Source: JAIXWP01 sp965247015 (GTDB lineage: Bacteria > Bacteroidota > Bacteroidia > Flavobacteriales_D > Sanyastnellaceae). Taken from it: a DNA stretch of 64,000 bases. Shown piece after piece: positions 54,511-62,914 of this stretch. Made by a program: the position numbers and the translations under genes. The notes under the pieces were generated by a model, which saw nothing but the letters and a program-made list of their open reading frames with translations, did not search any database and was not told where the DNA came from. The stretch spans positions 806,001-870,000 of the forward strand of contig CBDFGG010000004.1 in NCBI GenBank assembly GCA_965247015.1, written 5' to 3'. Each line of letters begins with the position of its first letter. Positions within the stretch are counted from its first letter, which is position 1.

Positions 54511-54529
54511 GAATCGAGAATCGAGAATC
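54511..54529. repeat. 7-nt-period array (GAATCGA) abutting a stop codon
   Basis: GAATCGA, GAATCGA, then GAATC, ending directly at the TAA stop of the minus-strand gene at 54530. Confidence 0.7.
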
Positions 54530-56203
54530 TTACTTTTTCAGTGTAATAAATACCATCTCACTTTCTTTCGCCTTCTTGGTAATCTTCTTCCCTTTAAAAA
54601 TTACTTCTTCATCATTCTCACACAACACGGGAGATTCAAACCATAAAGCCCATTCTTCATTATTGAATGATTGAAAGCTTCCTAATTCTTTCGTTGCAAC
54701 ATTATACTTCACAATGTTTAATCCACTCATCAAACCAAGCTTGTGCTTTGCTTCCATTCCACCGCCTTCATCAATCAGTTTGTTGTAAGAAGCGTAGTCG
54801 AAACTCGACCAATACATGGTTTTTCCGTCCTTAGAAAAGTGAAGCTGAGTGCGGGTGTAATCAGACTCTGGTCTTGCTAAGTAAGCTTCCAAATTTCCCT
54901 TTTCATCAAACACCATTGTTGACACCGCATCTGAGTCAACGCCTTTCATGCTAATTTCCTTAGCGGTTTGACCTGTTATGAAAAACTTACCATTATTCAA
55001 ATAAGGAGTGTAACTTGTAAAAACATAGGTCGGAGTAGCTTTTCCTTTTGTTCCTGTAACTGTCTTCAACGCAACACTCGCCTCTTTTAGATTGTATCCC
55101 TTCACATAGTCTAATTTTCCATTCACCACTTTCGCCATCATAAAGCCTTCATAATTGCTCGATTCATAAGGTTTGAAATCATCATAATCCTCTTTGTTAT
55201 CCGCGCACTGACCAAATACATAAACTTCATCACCACTAGCAAAAACTTGATCCACTCTCCAACGACTCATGGGTGCATCTACTTTTACACGATATTCTAT
55301 TTCCAAATTTTCTCCTTCAATCTTTATAATTTCATATTGGGTAGCCGCAGAAACTGGCTGTTTGGACTTCTTGTAATTCAATGGTGTTACAACAAAATAA
55401 TAATCAAATACTCCTGGAGACGTTTCAAACTCCTTTGCTGTAATCAATGATTGATTGTCAAACGTCAATGTTTGCTCTTTCATCACTGTTCCATTCTCAT
55501 TGTACTTTCGGAAGACATAATAATTTTTCTCTTCTTTGATAACACCAACAGTGTTGAATAAGATAATTCCTCCATTCGGAATCGGGTTACTATACATAGG
55601 AATCCAGCGCTGACCCTTTTCCTCCTTTGCATCTTCATTAGAAATATTATCCGCTACAGGCTCTTCTCCGCAAACAGTGCCGTGATATTTGGTGTCGTTT
55701 GCAATGGGCCAACAACTGATATATGAGGTGTTAATTTTAAAGCCAGTAAGAGTTGCAGTAGGTGTAATGATATTCGTGAACATATAAGAGTTGTTCAATG
55801 GCTTTGTAATCCCTGCTCCGCCAATCATTTTTGTTGGTCTTGGCTTATATGCTTTTCCAAAAACAAATTGATTATCAAGAATAGCTTCCTCTGACGAGCT
55901 ATAGCTTTTTGATTCGGTTTTTTGGTATTCAAAAGTTTCAGAAAAAACTACATCATCAATCGTCCATTTTAGTCCTCTAAACGTGCGATCTCCGGTCCAA
56001 ACACTTTTACTCATGTCGCATATCGCTTGACCAAAAATGAGGTGGTAACCACCAGTCATTTCATCCTTTTGTGCGTCGAGTAATTTCCAACCTTTGACTT
56101 TATCAAAGACTTCAAATTCCACGCTTTTTGTAGAAAGTTCCACCTGGGCTTTAGTGACAAAAGCACAGAGTGAGAGAATAGTGTAAATAAATAATTTTTT
56201 CAT
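54530..56203 (-). CDS. Secreted protein of unknown function (557 aa)
   Basis: 557 aa with a signal peptide (1-19, ending VTKAQ). The mature part is beta-rich with propeller-like phrases repeated at intervals (DEVYVFGQCADN, GKFFITGQT, TMVFDEKGNLEAYL, LHFSKDGKTMYWSSFD), so a beta-propeller is possible. No sorting domain or lipobox is seen at either end, so it may stay in the periplasm. I do not recognise the family. It lies downstream of the two-component genes on the same strand, separated by 97 nt with a TACGTAA palindrome; it could be their target, but nothing shows it. Confidence 0.82.
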   Translation of the reverse strand: MKKLFIYTILSLCAFVTKAQVELSTKSVEFEVFDKVKGWKLLDAQKDEMTGGYHLIFGQAICDMSKSVWTGDRTFRGLKWTIDDVVFSETFEYQKTESKSYSSSEEAILDNQFVFGKAYKPRPTKMIGGAGITKPLNNSYMFTNIITPTATLTGFKINTSYISCWPIANDTKYHGTVCGEEPVADNISNEDAKEEKGQRWIPMYSNPIPNGGIILFNTVGVIKEEKNYYVFRKYNENGTVMKEQTLTFDNQSLITAKEFETSPGVFDYYFVVTPLNYKKSKQPVSAATQYEIIKIEGENLEIEYRVKVDAPMSRWRVDQVFASGDEVYVFGQCADNKEDYDDFKPYESSNYEGFMMAKVVNGKLDYVKGYNLKEASVALKTVTGTKGKATPTYVFTSYTPYLNNGKFFITGQTAKEISMKGVDSDAVSTMVFDEKGNLEAYLARPESDYTRTQLHFSKDGKTMYWSSFDYASYNKLIDEGGGMEAKHKLGLMSGLNIVKYNVATKELGSFQSFNNEEWALWFESPVLCENDEEVIFKGKKITKKAKESEMVFITLKK

Positions 56204-56283
56204 GACCTTTAATTAGCTAGATGTTTAGCACAAAAGTCATGGCATTACTGCTCGGACAAATCAGTATTTCAAAGGAATCATAA

Positions 56284-56299
56284 TACGTAAAATTACGTA
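56284..56299. promoter_or_regulatory. TACGTAA palindrome downstream of the kinase gene
   Basis: TACGTAA-AA-TTACGTA is a perfect 7+7 inverted repeat just past the kinase stop and about 80 nt before the 557-aa gene. It could be an operator or a weak terminator. Confidence 0.4.
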
Positions 56300-56300
56300 A

Positions 56301-58046
56301 CTAGATAGGAAGCTTAATATAAAAAACAGTACCCGTATTCTCTTGAGCAAACTCCTTTTCGATAGTGCCGCCCACCATTTCTACCCTACTGCGTATGCTG
56401 TTCAAGCCTATTCCCTCTTTGACTAATTTTTCATCAAAACCAATTCCGTCATCTTCGAAATTGATTTGAATATTTTGATCGTTTCTTTTAAACAATGCAT
56501 GCAATGTTTTAGTCTTGCTATGCTTCACTGCATTTTGAATCAGCTCTTGACAAACCCTGTAGATCGTTACTTCCATTTGTTCAGGCAAGCGCTCATCCAT
56601 TCCTATAAACGTGCATTCACACGCAATTTGATGCACCAAACTTGTTCTTTCAAATAATGCCTCAATAGAGACTTTCAAACCAAACTCTTTTAGTGAAAGC
56701 GGCATGAGTTGATATGATATATTTCTAACCTCCGTTGCCGCGCGAGTCACGTCGCCTATAACTTCTTGCACCACTTCTCTCTGATTCAAACCATCAGCGT
56801 TCAATTGCAACTTATGCTTCACAGCTGCCAAATCTTGAACGATCCCATCATGCAAATCTTTCGCTATACGTTCGCGCTCTCTTTCCTGGCCCGAAAGCAC
56901 TGCATTCACTCGTGCACTTTCCAGCTCTTTCTGTGTCTTCAACTTCTTTAAACGAATAAATACAACGGCAACAATAATTGCAAACACGAATACTACGGCT
57001 AATGTTATGATGATCCACCACTGCTGCTTTTGCTTTTCTGCAGATAGTATCAACTCACTATCCTTTTGCTTTACTTCTAACTGTGCAATCGTTTTTTCAT
57101 TATTTGCGATCTCTGTTCTATACTTTACTTCTGCATCTGAAACAGCGCTCGCCAATTGAGCATCAAACACCGCTTTCCTTATGAGCCATCCTTGCTTATT
57201 CAACTCTAAGGCCTTCTGATAATCTCCTATCTCGGCCATATAACCCGAATAGTTGTGCAACACCGCTGCTTCTGAATCCTTATTTTGTATCGCCTGTGCT
57301 ACCAAAATAATTTCTTCGAAAGTTCTAATGGCATCCGACTTTCTACCCATTTTCCCGAAACATCTGGCTAGATAGGTTTGTGCTGATATTTGGGTGTCTG
57401 GACTTTTAACCTCTTTAGAAATTCTAACTAAATCTGTAAAAATATTTTTTGCCTTTTCGATTTCTCCATTATTAAAATAAAGAGTTCCCAAAATTCTATT
57501 TGCAAGAATATTATTAGGAGAATTTTCTAAACCGATTTCCTTATGCAAGGAAATAGATTCGTTCAAATGCAGCAAAGCCTTGGGGGTATCTTTCCGATCA
57601 ACATATATCGCCCCAATATTGGAGAGTGTGGCCGCTAATTGTTTCTTATTACCCGTTCTCCTAGAAATACTCGACGACAATTCAAATTCTTTTAATGCCT
57701 CGTCTGACTGAGAGATATAATAATAACCTCCACCTTTGATATGATGAAAACGAGCGAGGCTGCTATCAATTCTTGCTTTTTCTGCAATCAATAAACCATC
57801 ATTCAAATAAATAAACGCTGAATCAACTTTCAACATTTGAATATACTTCTTCGCAATCCTTTCGAAGAAACGCAAACGATTGACGTCATCTAAAGTCGGA
57901 TACTTTTTCAACTCTGATTGAAGCATCCCTAATGAGGCATTCAAATCACTTACCGTATCAACCTTGACAAAAAAATCTTGTGACACTTGAGCGTCTGAAT
58001 TCAAAACTGACAGCAACACTGTAACGAATAAGAGATACTTTCTCAT
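56301..58046 (-). CDS. TPR-containing sensor histidine kinase (HisKA_3)
   Basis: 581 aa. Order: signal peptide (1-20); periplasmic TPR repeats (about 55-300, with SNIGAIYVDRKDTPKALLHL); a coiled segment (about 305-340); one membrane helix (343-365); the HisKA_3 dimerisation helix with phospho-acceptor His399 in RIAKDLHDGIVQDL; and a HATPase_c domain with Asn505 (ELIQNAVKHS) and DDGIGFD (532-538). It should autophosphorylate and pass phosphate to the response regulator encoded directly upstream. The two genes overlap by 4 nt (ATGA), so they are translationally coupled. The stimulus is unknown. Confidence 0.93.
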   Translation of the reverse strand: MRKYLLFVTVLLSVLNSDAQVSQDFFVKVDTVSDLNASLGMLQSELKKYPTLDDVNRLRFFERIAKKYIQMLKVDSAFIYLNDGLLIAEKARIDSSLARFHHIKGGGYYYISQSDEALKEFELSSSISRRTGNKKQLAATLSNIGAIYVDRKDTPKALLHLNESISLHKEIGLENSPNNILANRILGTLYFNNGEIEKAKNIFTDLVRISKEVKSPDTQISAQTYLARCFGKMGRKSDAIRTFEEIILVAQAIQNKDSEAAVLHNYSGYMAEIGDYQKALELNKQGWLIRKAVFDAQLASAVSDAEVKYRTEIANNEKTIAQLEVKQKDSELILSAEKQKQQWWIIITLAVVFVFAIIVAVVFIRLKKLKTQKELESARVNAVLSGQERERERIAKDLHDGIVQDLAAVKHKLQLNADGLNQREVVQEVIGDVTRAATEVRNISYQLMPLSLKEFGLKVSIEALFERTSLVHQIACECTFIGMDERLPEQMEVTIYRVCQELIQNAVKHSKTKTLHALFKRNDQNIQINFEDDGIGFDEKLVKEGIGLNSIRSRVEMVGGTIEKEFAQENTGTVFYIKLPI

Positions 58047-58699
58047 TTTAAAATTTCATTTTTCAATGCAGCAACAATCAATTTACTCACAGAATTAACA
58101 TCAAATTTTTCCATGATATTTCTCTTATGTGTTTCTACTGTCCGAGGACTTACAAAAAGCTTTTCACCAATTTCGCGAGCACTCAATCCCTCACAAATCA
58201 ATCGCAACACATCCACTTCTCGATCTGACAACTCGATGTTTTGATGAAGGCCTGACGCAGCTTTCTGATCTCGTTCTGGCTCGCTCAACACTTTCATTAT
58301 TTCTATAGAAAAATAAATTTTCCCATTCTTGACTTGACGCAGCGCTTCTTCAAACTCATCCATACTTGCATCTTTCAAGAGATATGCGGAAGCACCGCTC
58401 TGAATACAATCTTGAATAATACTTTTCTCACTGTTCATTGACAGAATAAGACATGGTATTTCAGGATCATCTTTTTTTAATTCTGACAATGTTTTACGTC
58501 CGTCCCAAACAGGCATTTCAATATCTAAAAAGACGAAATCGGGGCGTCGCGTCTGACAAGCATCGTAGAGTTGTTTCCCATTTGAAAAAATGACAATTTC
58601 CATCGAAGAATCTATCCGTTGGATAAGGCTGGAAAGAGCATTGGCTACAATGGTATGGTCATCGGCCAAGTATAGCAGCTGCTTGGAAGTATCATTCAT
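58043..58699 (-). CDS. NarL/LuxR-type response regulator
   Basis: 218 aa. The receiver domain (1-125) has the acidic pair Asp13/Asp14 (LADDHT), phospho-acceptor Asp59 in FVFLDIEMP and the conserved Lys in LLKDAS. The C-terminal LuxR helix-turn-helix (about 150-212) reads LSDREVDVLRLICEGLSARE and VSPRTVETHKRNIMEKF. It is the cognate partner of the overlapping kinase. A minus-strand TATTTTTG at 58741-58748 is a likely promoter element about 42 nt upstream. It is divergent from dnaG. Confidence 0.93.
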   Translation of the reverse strand: MNDTSKQLLYLADDHTIVANALSSLIQRIDSSMEIVIFSNGKQLYDACQTRRPDFVFLDIEMPVWDGRKTLSELKKDDPEIPCLILSMNSEKSIIQDCIQSGASAYLLKDASMDEFEEALRQVKNGKIYFSIEIMKVLSEPERDQKAASGLHQNIELSDREVDVLRLICEGLSAREIGEKLFVSPRTVETHKRNIMEKFDVNSVSKLIVAALKNEILK

Positions 58700-58740
58700 A
58701 GCGCGGAGGCAATCGTATAGTAGTGTAAGTCAAGGACAAT

Positions 58741-58748
58741 CAAAAATA
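58741..58748 (-). promoter_or_regulatory. -7 element of the two-component operon
   Basis: Minus-strand TATTTTTG matches TAnnTTTG, 41 nt before the response-regulator ATG. Confidence 0.4.
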
Positions 58749-58779
58749 GTGAACTTTTACTCTTTCCCCCCGCCCTTTG

Positions 58780-58787
58780 TATCTTCG
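58780..58787 (+). promoter_or_regulatory. -7-like element 4 nt before dnaG
   Basis: TATCTTCG differs from TAnnTTTG at one base and is followed by 4 nt and the ATG at 58792, the same spacing as at 37704 and 44290. Confidence 0.4.
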
Positions 58788-58791
58788 CGCT

Positions 58792-60747
58792 ATGATCTCA
58801 CGGGCCACCATTGATAAAATTTACCAAGCCGCTATCATCGAAGAGGTGATTGGCGATTTCGTGAATTTGAAAAAATCCGGCTCGGCATGGAAAGGACTCT
58901 CCCCTTTCGCCAACGAAAAAACACCATCTTTCTTCGTAGTACCTGCCAAAGGAATCTACAAAGACTTCTCCTCTGGAAAGGGCGGTAACGTGATCGACTT
59001 CCTCATGGAACACGAGAAGTTGAGCTACCCCGAAGCACTCCGATGGCTTGCTGCAAAGTATAATATCGAGATCGAAGAGGAACAACAAACGGAGGAGCAA
59101 CAGCAAGAAAAATCGGAAAGAGAAAACCTTTCGATTGTCACTGAATTTGCTGCGAAGTGGTTTCAAGAACAACTCTTTGAAAGTGAAGAAGGACAAGCGA
59201 TTGGGCTCAGCTATTTTCAAGAGCGTGGATTCCGAAATGATATTATCAGAAAATTCCAACTTGGATATTCGCCTGATAAATGGGATGCCCTCGCTAAAGC
59301 GGCAACTGAAGCGGGTTATAACCTACAATATCTTGTAAAAACAGGATTGCTCCGCGAACGCGAAAGCGGCGGAATGTTCGACTTCTTCAAGGGTCGTGTC
59401 ATGTTTCCGATTCATAATATCAGCGGAAAAGTGATCGCCTTCGGTGGACGAACACTCAAAAGCGATAAGACAGTTGCGAAATATTTCAATAGCCCAGAAA
59501 GCGAACTCTACATCAAGAGTAATGTTCTTTTCGGACTACACCTCGCTAAAAACAGCATTGTAAAAAATGATGTTTGCTACCTCGTAGAAGGCTACACGGA
59601 CGTGATATCCATGCATCAAGCGGGTATCGAAAATGTAGTGGCTTCGAGTGGTACCAGCTTGACCGAAGGACAAATTCGTCTTGTAAAAAGATATACCCCA
59701 AACATCACCATTCTATATGATGGTGATAGCGCTGGAATAAAGGCATCCTTCCGAGGAATCGATATGATTCTGAAGGAAGGTATGAACGTGAAAGTCGTTC
59801 TCTTCCCTGATGGTGATGACCCTGATAGTTTCGCTCGCAAAAACAGCAGCGAGGATATCCAAGCATTCATTCAATCGAATGCCAAGGACTTTATCACTTT
59901 CAAAACACAACTCTTATTAGAAGATGCGGGCAGCGATCCTGTCAAGCGTGCTGGATTGATTCGGAGCATCGTAGAAAGCGTTGCCCTCATACCAGACGCC
60001 ATCACTCGCTCTGTCTACATCCAAGAGTGCAGCCGTATATTGAATATTCAGGAGCAAGTATTGCTTTCAGAACTCAATAAGGCCATCATTAAATCCGCCA
60101 AGAAGGATAAAGACGAAGGACTGCCACTCCCCATCTTAGATGAGGCACCACATACTGGTATTCCAGATGCCGAACAAACCATTGAAGAGTTCACGCTCAT
60201 CCACCAGGAACGCGACTTCATTCGGTTGCTTCTCTCTTACGGAGAAAGACCAATCGAAGTGGTCATCATGAACGAACTCAACGAACCAGAGCGCATTCCA
60301 ATCAGTCTTGCAGAATACCTTATCGGTAGCTTACAGCAAGATGAAATGACTCTCGACTCAGAAGTGTATCGAAAAATTCTTCTTGAATACATTGAATTCA
60401 TTGGCCGCGACGAATTTCCTGAAGTGAAAAATTTTGCACTTCATCAAGACCAAGCGATATCAAGCGAAACAAGCCAAGTACTGACTAGTCAGCATTTATT
60501 AAGCGAAAACTGGTCGATCCGACACAACGTGTACCCTGAAACGGAAGACATGCAATTACGCAAAGCCGCTAAAGACTGCATCTTTAGATTGAAGCAACGC
60601 AAGGTGATGAAGATGATCGATGAGGTAGAAAAAGAGATTGAAATCACTTCTGACGAAGAAAAACTCGACGCTCTCATTAGAGAAAAAATGTTATTAGACA
60701 TAGCAAAGACCGAAATTTCCCGATATTTCGGATCTGTTATTATCTGA
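58792..60747 (+). CDS. dnaG: DNA primase without zinc-finger ligands
   Basis: 651 aa from the ATG at 58792 (MISRATIDKIYQAA); a TTG 15 nt upstream is in frame but sits over the promoter-like element. It makes the RNA primers for replication. The N-terminal CHC2-type fold is recognisable (GLSPFANEKTPSF, IYKDFSSGKGGN), but the four zinc ligands of the usual finger are replaced by Ser37, Ala40, Asp58 and Ser61. The Toprim core is intact: YLVEGYTDVISMHQ (about 264-278), ILYDGDSAGIKA (about 306), and DGDDPDSFARK (about 341). A helical helicase-interaction region follows. Loss of the ligands matches my memory of Flavobacteriia-type primases. Confidence 0.95.
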   Translation: MISRATIDKIYQAAIIEEVIGDFVNLKKSGSAWKGLSPFANEKTPSFFVVPAKGIYKDFSSGKGGNVIDFLMEHEKLSYPEALRWLAAKYNIEIEEEQQTEEQQQEKSERENLSIVTEFAAKWFQEQLFESEEGQAIGLSYFQERGFRNDIIRKFQLGYSPDKWDALAKAATEAGYNLQYLVKTGLLRERESGGMFDFFKGRVMFPIHNISGKVIAFGGRTLKSDKTVAKYFNSPESELYIKSNVLFGLHLAKNSIVKNDVCYLVEGYTDVISMHQAGIENVVASSGTSLTEGQIRLVKRYTPNITILYDGDSAGIKASFRGIDMILKEGMNVKVVLFPDGDDPDSFARKNSSEDIQAFIQSNAKDFITFKTQLLLEDAGSDPVKRAGLIRSIVESVALIPDAITRSVYIQECSRILNIQEQVLLSELNKAIIKSAKKDKDEGLPLPILDEAPHTGIPDAEQTIEEFTLIHQERDFIRLLLSYGERPIEVVIMNELNEPERIPISLAEYLIGSLQQDEMTLDSEVYRKILLEYIEFIGRDEFPEVKNFALHQDQAISSETSQVLTSQHLLSENWSIRHNVYPETEDMQLRKAAKDCIFRLKQRKVMKMIDEVEKEIEITSDEEKLDALIREKMLLDIAKTEISRYFGSVII

Positions 60748-60751
60748 CAAC

Positions 60752-62293
60752 TTGATTACGCTCGAATTAAAAAATTACCTGACGACAGAAAAGAAAATAC
60801 TGACCGCCATGGTCAAGCGCTTTCGTGAGGTTGATTTTTTTCGTCCAAATGAGCTTGAACTAGAGTGGAAATTAGTGTTTGAACTGGTGGCTTCAGATCC
60901 GATGCTTCTTCACAAATTTCAATCTGAAATTCACGCGTTGATCGCTTCCCAAGGTTTTGATGATATTTTATGTGAAAGCAACATCTCCAGCCACGGTAGC
61001 TTTTGGCAAGAGTTTTTTTCCAAAATCAGACATAAAATTCTTCCAAAACTTAGAAGCGAAAACCCCTTTAGATTTAAGCTTAGAAGAATTATTGATTTTG
61101 ATAAAGATAGAAATTGGCTTTCCAAATTAAGCGATGCGCAAGTTGAAGAGGCATGCCTTCTTTTTTTCAAAGAAAATAAACTACCTGAAGAAACGACCGA
61201 AGCTATGCTTCACTCCATGAGAGTGATTTCTCATCATATTGCTTGCATTGGAATTAATAACCGAATGAACATTCGGGGAAGAAAAAGTAGCGAGCATCAT
61301 GCAGATTTCTTCGCAGTTTCAGAACTTACTTTTTCATTTCAGCAGTCACTACAGCTGAGTGATAATGACTGTCAAAGCTGCTGCGACCGACTTTTACAGC
61401 AAATAGAAAAATGTAGAGGATACTTAAACGACCTCGCAAACTCTGCTGTCGAACAAGGTACAGACATTCAAAGGACCTTCATGATTCAAAAGTGTAATGA
61501 CCTTTTGAACCGCCTTCAACATATTACGATTTGCGTCAGTGGAGATATTCACAACCGAGCGCATTCACGATATACGTTAGTAAAAGATATTTTTGAAGAA
61601 GAATACAGCTCGCAAGATTTCAGTGATTTTTTCAAAACGAATTTGAAAACATTATCACTTCGCATTTCAGATCACGCAAGTAAAACAGGCGAACACTACA
61701 TTGCGGCAAGCTTCAGAGAGTACTCTGGATTCTTATGGGCCGCCTTAGGTGCAGGAGTAATAGTTAGCATTCTCGTCTTTTTTAAAGCGTGGCTGCACCA
61801 AGCACAACTGCCCTTGTTCTGGGAAGCAATGGTGTACTCGCTTAATTATGTTTTAGGTTTCGTACTTATTCAAATTTTTCATTTCACTCTGGCCACCAAG
61901 CAACCCGCAATGACGGCTTCTGCAATTGCCAAATCGCTCGATGTCAACAGAGATGGAAAAGTGGACTTGAACGAAATGGCGATTACAATCGCACGCGTAT
62001 TTCATACACAAACGATATCATTTATCGGTAATTTATTAGTCGTATTTCCACTTCCCTTTGTTCTCACTTTTCTAATGGATTACTTCTTGGACTACCAGTT
62101 ATATGGTGCCCCCGAAGCGCTAAAAGTGATGGACAATCAACACCCTTGGCGTTCGTTTGCCTTGATGTACGCCGCATTCACAGGGGTTTTTCTATTTATT
62201 AGTGGTCTCATTGCTGGCTATGTAGACAATAGAGTCAATTCTCGCGCATTCCTGAGAGAGTGCGACAGTCAAAAAATTTACATCGCTTTCTAG
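60752..62293 (+). CDS. Gcr/SpecificRecomb-type membrane protein, N-terminal part (frameshifted)
   Basis: 513 aa if the TTG at 60752 is used; the first ATG is at 60809. A long helical cytoplasmic part (about 1-320, with an H-R-AHSRYTLVKD segment) is followed by membrane helices (about 327-345, 360-380, 425-445, 470-490). The phrase YVLGFVLIQIFHFTLATKQP and AMTASAIAKSL match the SpecificRecomb family (PF10136), named after gonococcal gcr; recombinase activity is doubtful. An EF-hand loop DVNRDGKVDLNE is inserted after this motif. The frame stops at 62293, but the family's C-terminal region continues in the -1 frame from about 62272, at an A6 run (62271-62276). It could be a pseudogene, a sequencing error or programmed frameshifting. 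Confidence 0.75.
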   Translation: MITLELKNYLTTEKKILTAMVKRFREVDFFRPNELELEWKLVFELVASDPMLLHKFQSEIHALIASQGFDDILCESNISSHGSFWQEFFSKIRHKILPKLRSENPFRFKLRRIIDFDKDRNWLSKLSDAQVEEACLLFFKENKLPEETTEAMLHSMRVISHHIACIGINNRMNIRGRKSSEHHADFFAVSELTFSFQQSLQLSDNDCQSCCDRLLQQIEKCRGYLNDLANSAVEQGTDIQRTFMIQKCNDLLNRLQHITICVSGDIHNRAHSRYTLVKDIFEEEYSSQDFSDFFKTNLKTLSLRISDHASKTGEHYIAASFREYSGFLWAALGAGVIVSILVFFKAWLHQAQLPLFWEAMVYSLNYVLGFVLIQIFHFTLATKQPAMTASAIAKSLDVNRDGKVDLNEMAITIARVFHTQTISFIGNLLVVFPLPFVLTFLMDYFLDYQLYGAPEALKVMDNQHPWRSFALMYAAFTGVFLFISGLIAGYVDNRVNSRAFLRECDSQKIYIAF

Positions 62294-62724
62294 GATTTAA
62301 AACCACTACAAAATTTGCTCGCTATCTAAACCACAGCGCGGGATCACTTGCCGGTAATATTTCCTTAGGCTTCTTCTTAGGAACCGCCACTTTCTTTGGA
62401 TCCATCACAGGTCTGCCATTCGACATCCGTCACATCACTTTTGCAGCCGGCACTTTCTCATCGGCACTCTATTGCGCGGGAGATCTTGCAATACTGTCTG
62501 ATGTGATCATAACTATTATTGGAATCATGATGATCGGATTCGTCAATTTCGGGGTCTCTTTCGGATTGGCATTCTACCTTGCTTGCAAGAGTCGCGACAT
62601 CAGTATCCGAAAAACTCCAGACCTACTTTATGTTCTTTGGAGGTACTTCCGCCGCTATCCTATGGATTTCTTCCGAGCGCCTCAAAAGCCTCGCAAAGCC
62701 GAAGATTTGGCCCCACTTCACTAG
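62260..62724 (+). CDS. Gcr/SpecificRecomb-type protein, C-terminal part in -1 frame
   Basis: The frame opens at 62260 with a GTG that is unlikely to be a real start. Its sequence (NLHRFLGFKTTTKFARYLN, HSAGSLAGNISLGFFLG, GLPFDIRHITFA, MMIGFVNFGVSFGLAFYLAC) is the expected C-terminal end of the same family, with about three membrane helices. A -1 slip at the A6 run gives the continuous join SQKNLHRFLGF. As a separate gene it would lack a start signal. Best read with the preceding entry as one broken or recoded gene. Confidence 0.7.
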   Translation: MRQSKNLHRFLGFKTTTKFARYLNHSAGSLAGNISLGFFLGTATFFGSITGLPFDIRHITFAAGTFSSALYCAGDLAILSDVIITIIGIMMIGFVNFGVSFGLAFYLACKSRDISIRKTPDLLYVLWRYFRRYPMDFFRAPQKPRKAEDLAPLH

Positions 62725-62791
62725 TTTTCAAAGCCATATCAACTCATTTAATCGTCGTTTTCACGTGTTTTGGCATTTTCAAGCCTCAAAC

Positions 62792-62824
62792 TTTGGTGTA
62801 AATACCACATTCGTGGTATTTTTG
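62792..62824 (+). promoter_or_regulatory. suf promoter with overlapping operator-like palindrome
   Basis: TTTG (62792-62795), a 21-nt spacer and TATTTTTG (62817-62824) form a near-perfect Bacteroidota promoter. A 9-bp inverted repeat AAATACCAC-ATTC-GTGGTATTT (62800-62821) fills the spacer and overlaps the -7 element, so a repressor bound there would block RNA polymerase. The same hairpin with its T run could alternatively end the upstream transcript. Confidence 0.6.
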
Positions 62825-62914
62825 CACCCTGAGAGCAATTTAGAAGTGGTCTAAATAATTCCGCAAACGCCGAACAAATAAGACCTCTCAATCGTTTTCT
62901 TAAAAATTAGAGTC

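Larger units (their letters stand above)
53972..54529. repeat. Non-coding hairpin-rich repeat region (558 bp)
   Basis: This spacer lies between the stops of two convergent genes. It holds a G4T3 array, two CCCTTCG...CTCAGG elements, 6- and 7-nt ATTCTC/TCGAGAA repeats, three strong inverted repeats (54256-54287, 54317-54378, 54416-54438) and a 15-bp outer inverted repeat (54042-54056 with 54488-54502). Open frames inside are short and share peptides on both strands because of the palindrome. No gene is supported. Confidence 0.85.

Noticed and set aside
54102..54646. Three open frames in the hairpin region (54102-54377 minus, 54276-54485 plus, 54422-54646 plus)
   Set aside because: Two of them encode the same peptide on opposite strands because of the perfect palindrome; one contains the P-E-L-V-E-G artefact; the third runs into the 3' end of the opposite gene.
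60752..62724. The Gcr-type gene as a mobile-element recombinase
   Set aside because: It is a multi-helix membrane protein without serine- or tyrosine-recombinase residues; there are no element ends or target repeats around it.
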